In this document: positions 5,747 to 6,018 of the stretch, one piece after another | How positions within the stretch are numbered: position 1 is the stretch's first letter | Layout of the letters: every line of letters starts with the position of its first letter | Assembly (NCBI GenBank): GCA_003702465.1 | Contig: REGF01000066.1 | Coordinates: forward strand, 1-6,018 | From: Candidatus Nitrosomarinus sp. | GTDB taxonomy: Archaea > Thermoproteota > Nitrososphaeria > Nitrososphaerales > Nitrosopumilaceae | Reading direction: 5' to 3' | DNA: 6,018 nucleotides | Notes under the pieces: generated by a model | The model's database searches: none | Told to the model about the DNA's origin: nothing | What the model saw: the letters and a program-made list of their open reading frames with translations, nothing else | Position numbers and translations under genes: made by a program

Positions 5747-6018
5747 ACTTCTTTCTCTTTTTACCTGAGTTTCTACTATCTCTTCTTTGTTCGCCATAAC
5801 TTGATCTTTCATTTCTATCTCCACCTTCTCTTCTTCTATCATCAAATCTTCCACCTTCTCTTCTTCTATCATCAAATCTTCCACCTTCTCTTCTTCCACC
5901 TTCTCTTCTTCTATCATCAAATCTTCCACCTTCTCTTCTTCCACCTTCTCTTCTTCTATCATCAAATCTTCCACCTTCTCTTCTTCCACCTTCTCTTCTT
6001 CTATCATCAAATCTTCCA
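5733..6018 (-). CDS. 3' end of an upstream gene encoding an Arg/Gly-rich repetitive tail
   Basis: In the frame with codons starting at 6017, 94 residues are visible before a TAA at 5735-5733. They read GRFDDRRREGGRREG three times, GRFDDRRREG once, GRFDDRRREG again, then GDRNERSSYGEQRRD and the basic end KKRKKFGRR. This is a classic RG-rich, disordered RNA-binding tail. Codons are AGA, GAA, GGT, GGA and GAT, as expected in this AT-rich DNA. The fibrillarin frame over the same bases needs repeated GAG, AAG and GTG codons, which neighbouring genes rarely use. The folded part of the protein is outside the window. Nop5, which often precedes fibrillarin in archaea, or a DEAD-box RNA helicase are both possible; neither can be shown here. 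The stop lies 14 bases inside the fibrillarin gene if that starts at 5746, which suggests one operon. Confidence 0.68.
   Translation of the reverse strand, partial: GRFDDRRREGGRREGGRFDDRRREGGRREGGRFDDRRREGGRREGGRFDDRRREGGRFDDRRREGGDRNERSSYGEQRRDSRNSGKKRKKFGRR
5820..6018 (-). repeat. Tandem 45/30-base repeat, open in two frames
   Basis: Three identical-looking 45-base units (5963-6007, 5918-5962, 5873-5917) are followed by one 30-base unit (5843-5872) and a partial unit (5820-5842). A further partial copy (6008-6018) runs off the edge. The 45-base unit equals the 30-base unit with one internal 15-base block doubled. On the minus strand it codes GRFDDRRREGGRREG in one frame and MIEEEKVEEEKVEDL in the next; the third frame has stops. 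All unit lengths are multiples of three, so changes in copy number do not break the frame. Confidence 0.93.

Noticed and set aside
5812..6010. Glu/Lys/Val-rich repetitive N-terminal extension of fibrillarin
   Set aside because: Unusual codons (GAG, AAG, GTG), no start site before the window edge, excess length for the family, and a more convincing RG-rich protein tail in the shifted frame. Kept only as a rival reading.
5820..6018. C-box-like TTGATGA on the minus strand, suggesting C/D guide RNAs next to fibrillarin
   Set aside because: The consensus RTGATGA needs a purine first, no CTGA D box follows within the repeat, and the motif is explained by the coding repeat.

Overview
The window reads as a piece of an AT-rich archaeal chromosome, most likely from the Nitrososphaerota (Thaumarchaeota; Nitrosopumilus/Nitrosarchaeum-like). 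Support comes from the gene content (archaeal fibrillarin, archaeal-type Trm1, an RNase HII, and a TFE-beta/RPC34-type transcription factor known from TACK archaea). TATA-like boxes about 26 bases before start codons also fit, as expected for leaderless archaeal mRNAs. The lineage is inferred from protein character, not from a search.

Layout, left to right. (1) 1-1278, minus: most of a P-loop ATPase of the OLD/RecF-like AAA group, cut by the left edge. (2) 1279-1381: divergent promoter region. (3) 1382-1855, plus: small secreted protein of unknown function with an SHG-x2-SHG motif and a beta-rich domain. (4) 1908-3256, plus: a two-gene unit with a four-base ATGA overlap. It holds a TFE-beta/RPC34 homologue (winged helix plus four-Cys Fe-S domain) with a long Lys/Ala/Pro repeat tail like histone H1, then an RlmE/FtsJ 2'-O-methyltransferase. 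(5) 3224-4393, minus: Trm1, whose 3' end overlaps the RlmE gene by 33 bases. (6) 4394-4454: a compact divergent promoter with two TATA boxes nearly back to back. (7) 4455-5075, plus: RNase HII with an unusual Asp-Asp active-site pair. (8) 5072-5746, minus: fibrillarin, tail to tail with RNase HII. (9) 5733-6018, minus: the 3' end of an upstream gene encoding an Arg/Gly-rich repetitive tail.

The genes form an information-processing neighbourhood: transcription initiation (TFE-beta), rRNA/tRNA methylation (RlmE, Trm1, fibrillarin) and RNA-DNA hybrid removal (RNase HII). The ATPase and the secreted protein do not obviously belong to it.

The main points for a second look are at the right edge and in TFE-beta. 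At the right edge, the fibrillarin frame stays open through a 45-base tandem repeat and gives a Glu/Lys/Val-rich 'extension'. The +1-shifted frame of the same DNA instead gives a convincing RG-rich tail (GRFDDRRREGG repeats) that ends in a basic stretch and a stop inside the fibrillarin 5' end. I read the second frame as the true one. The TFE-beta homologue carries four perfect 36-base repeats coding AAAKPAKKETKK.
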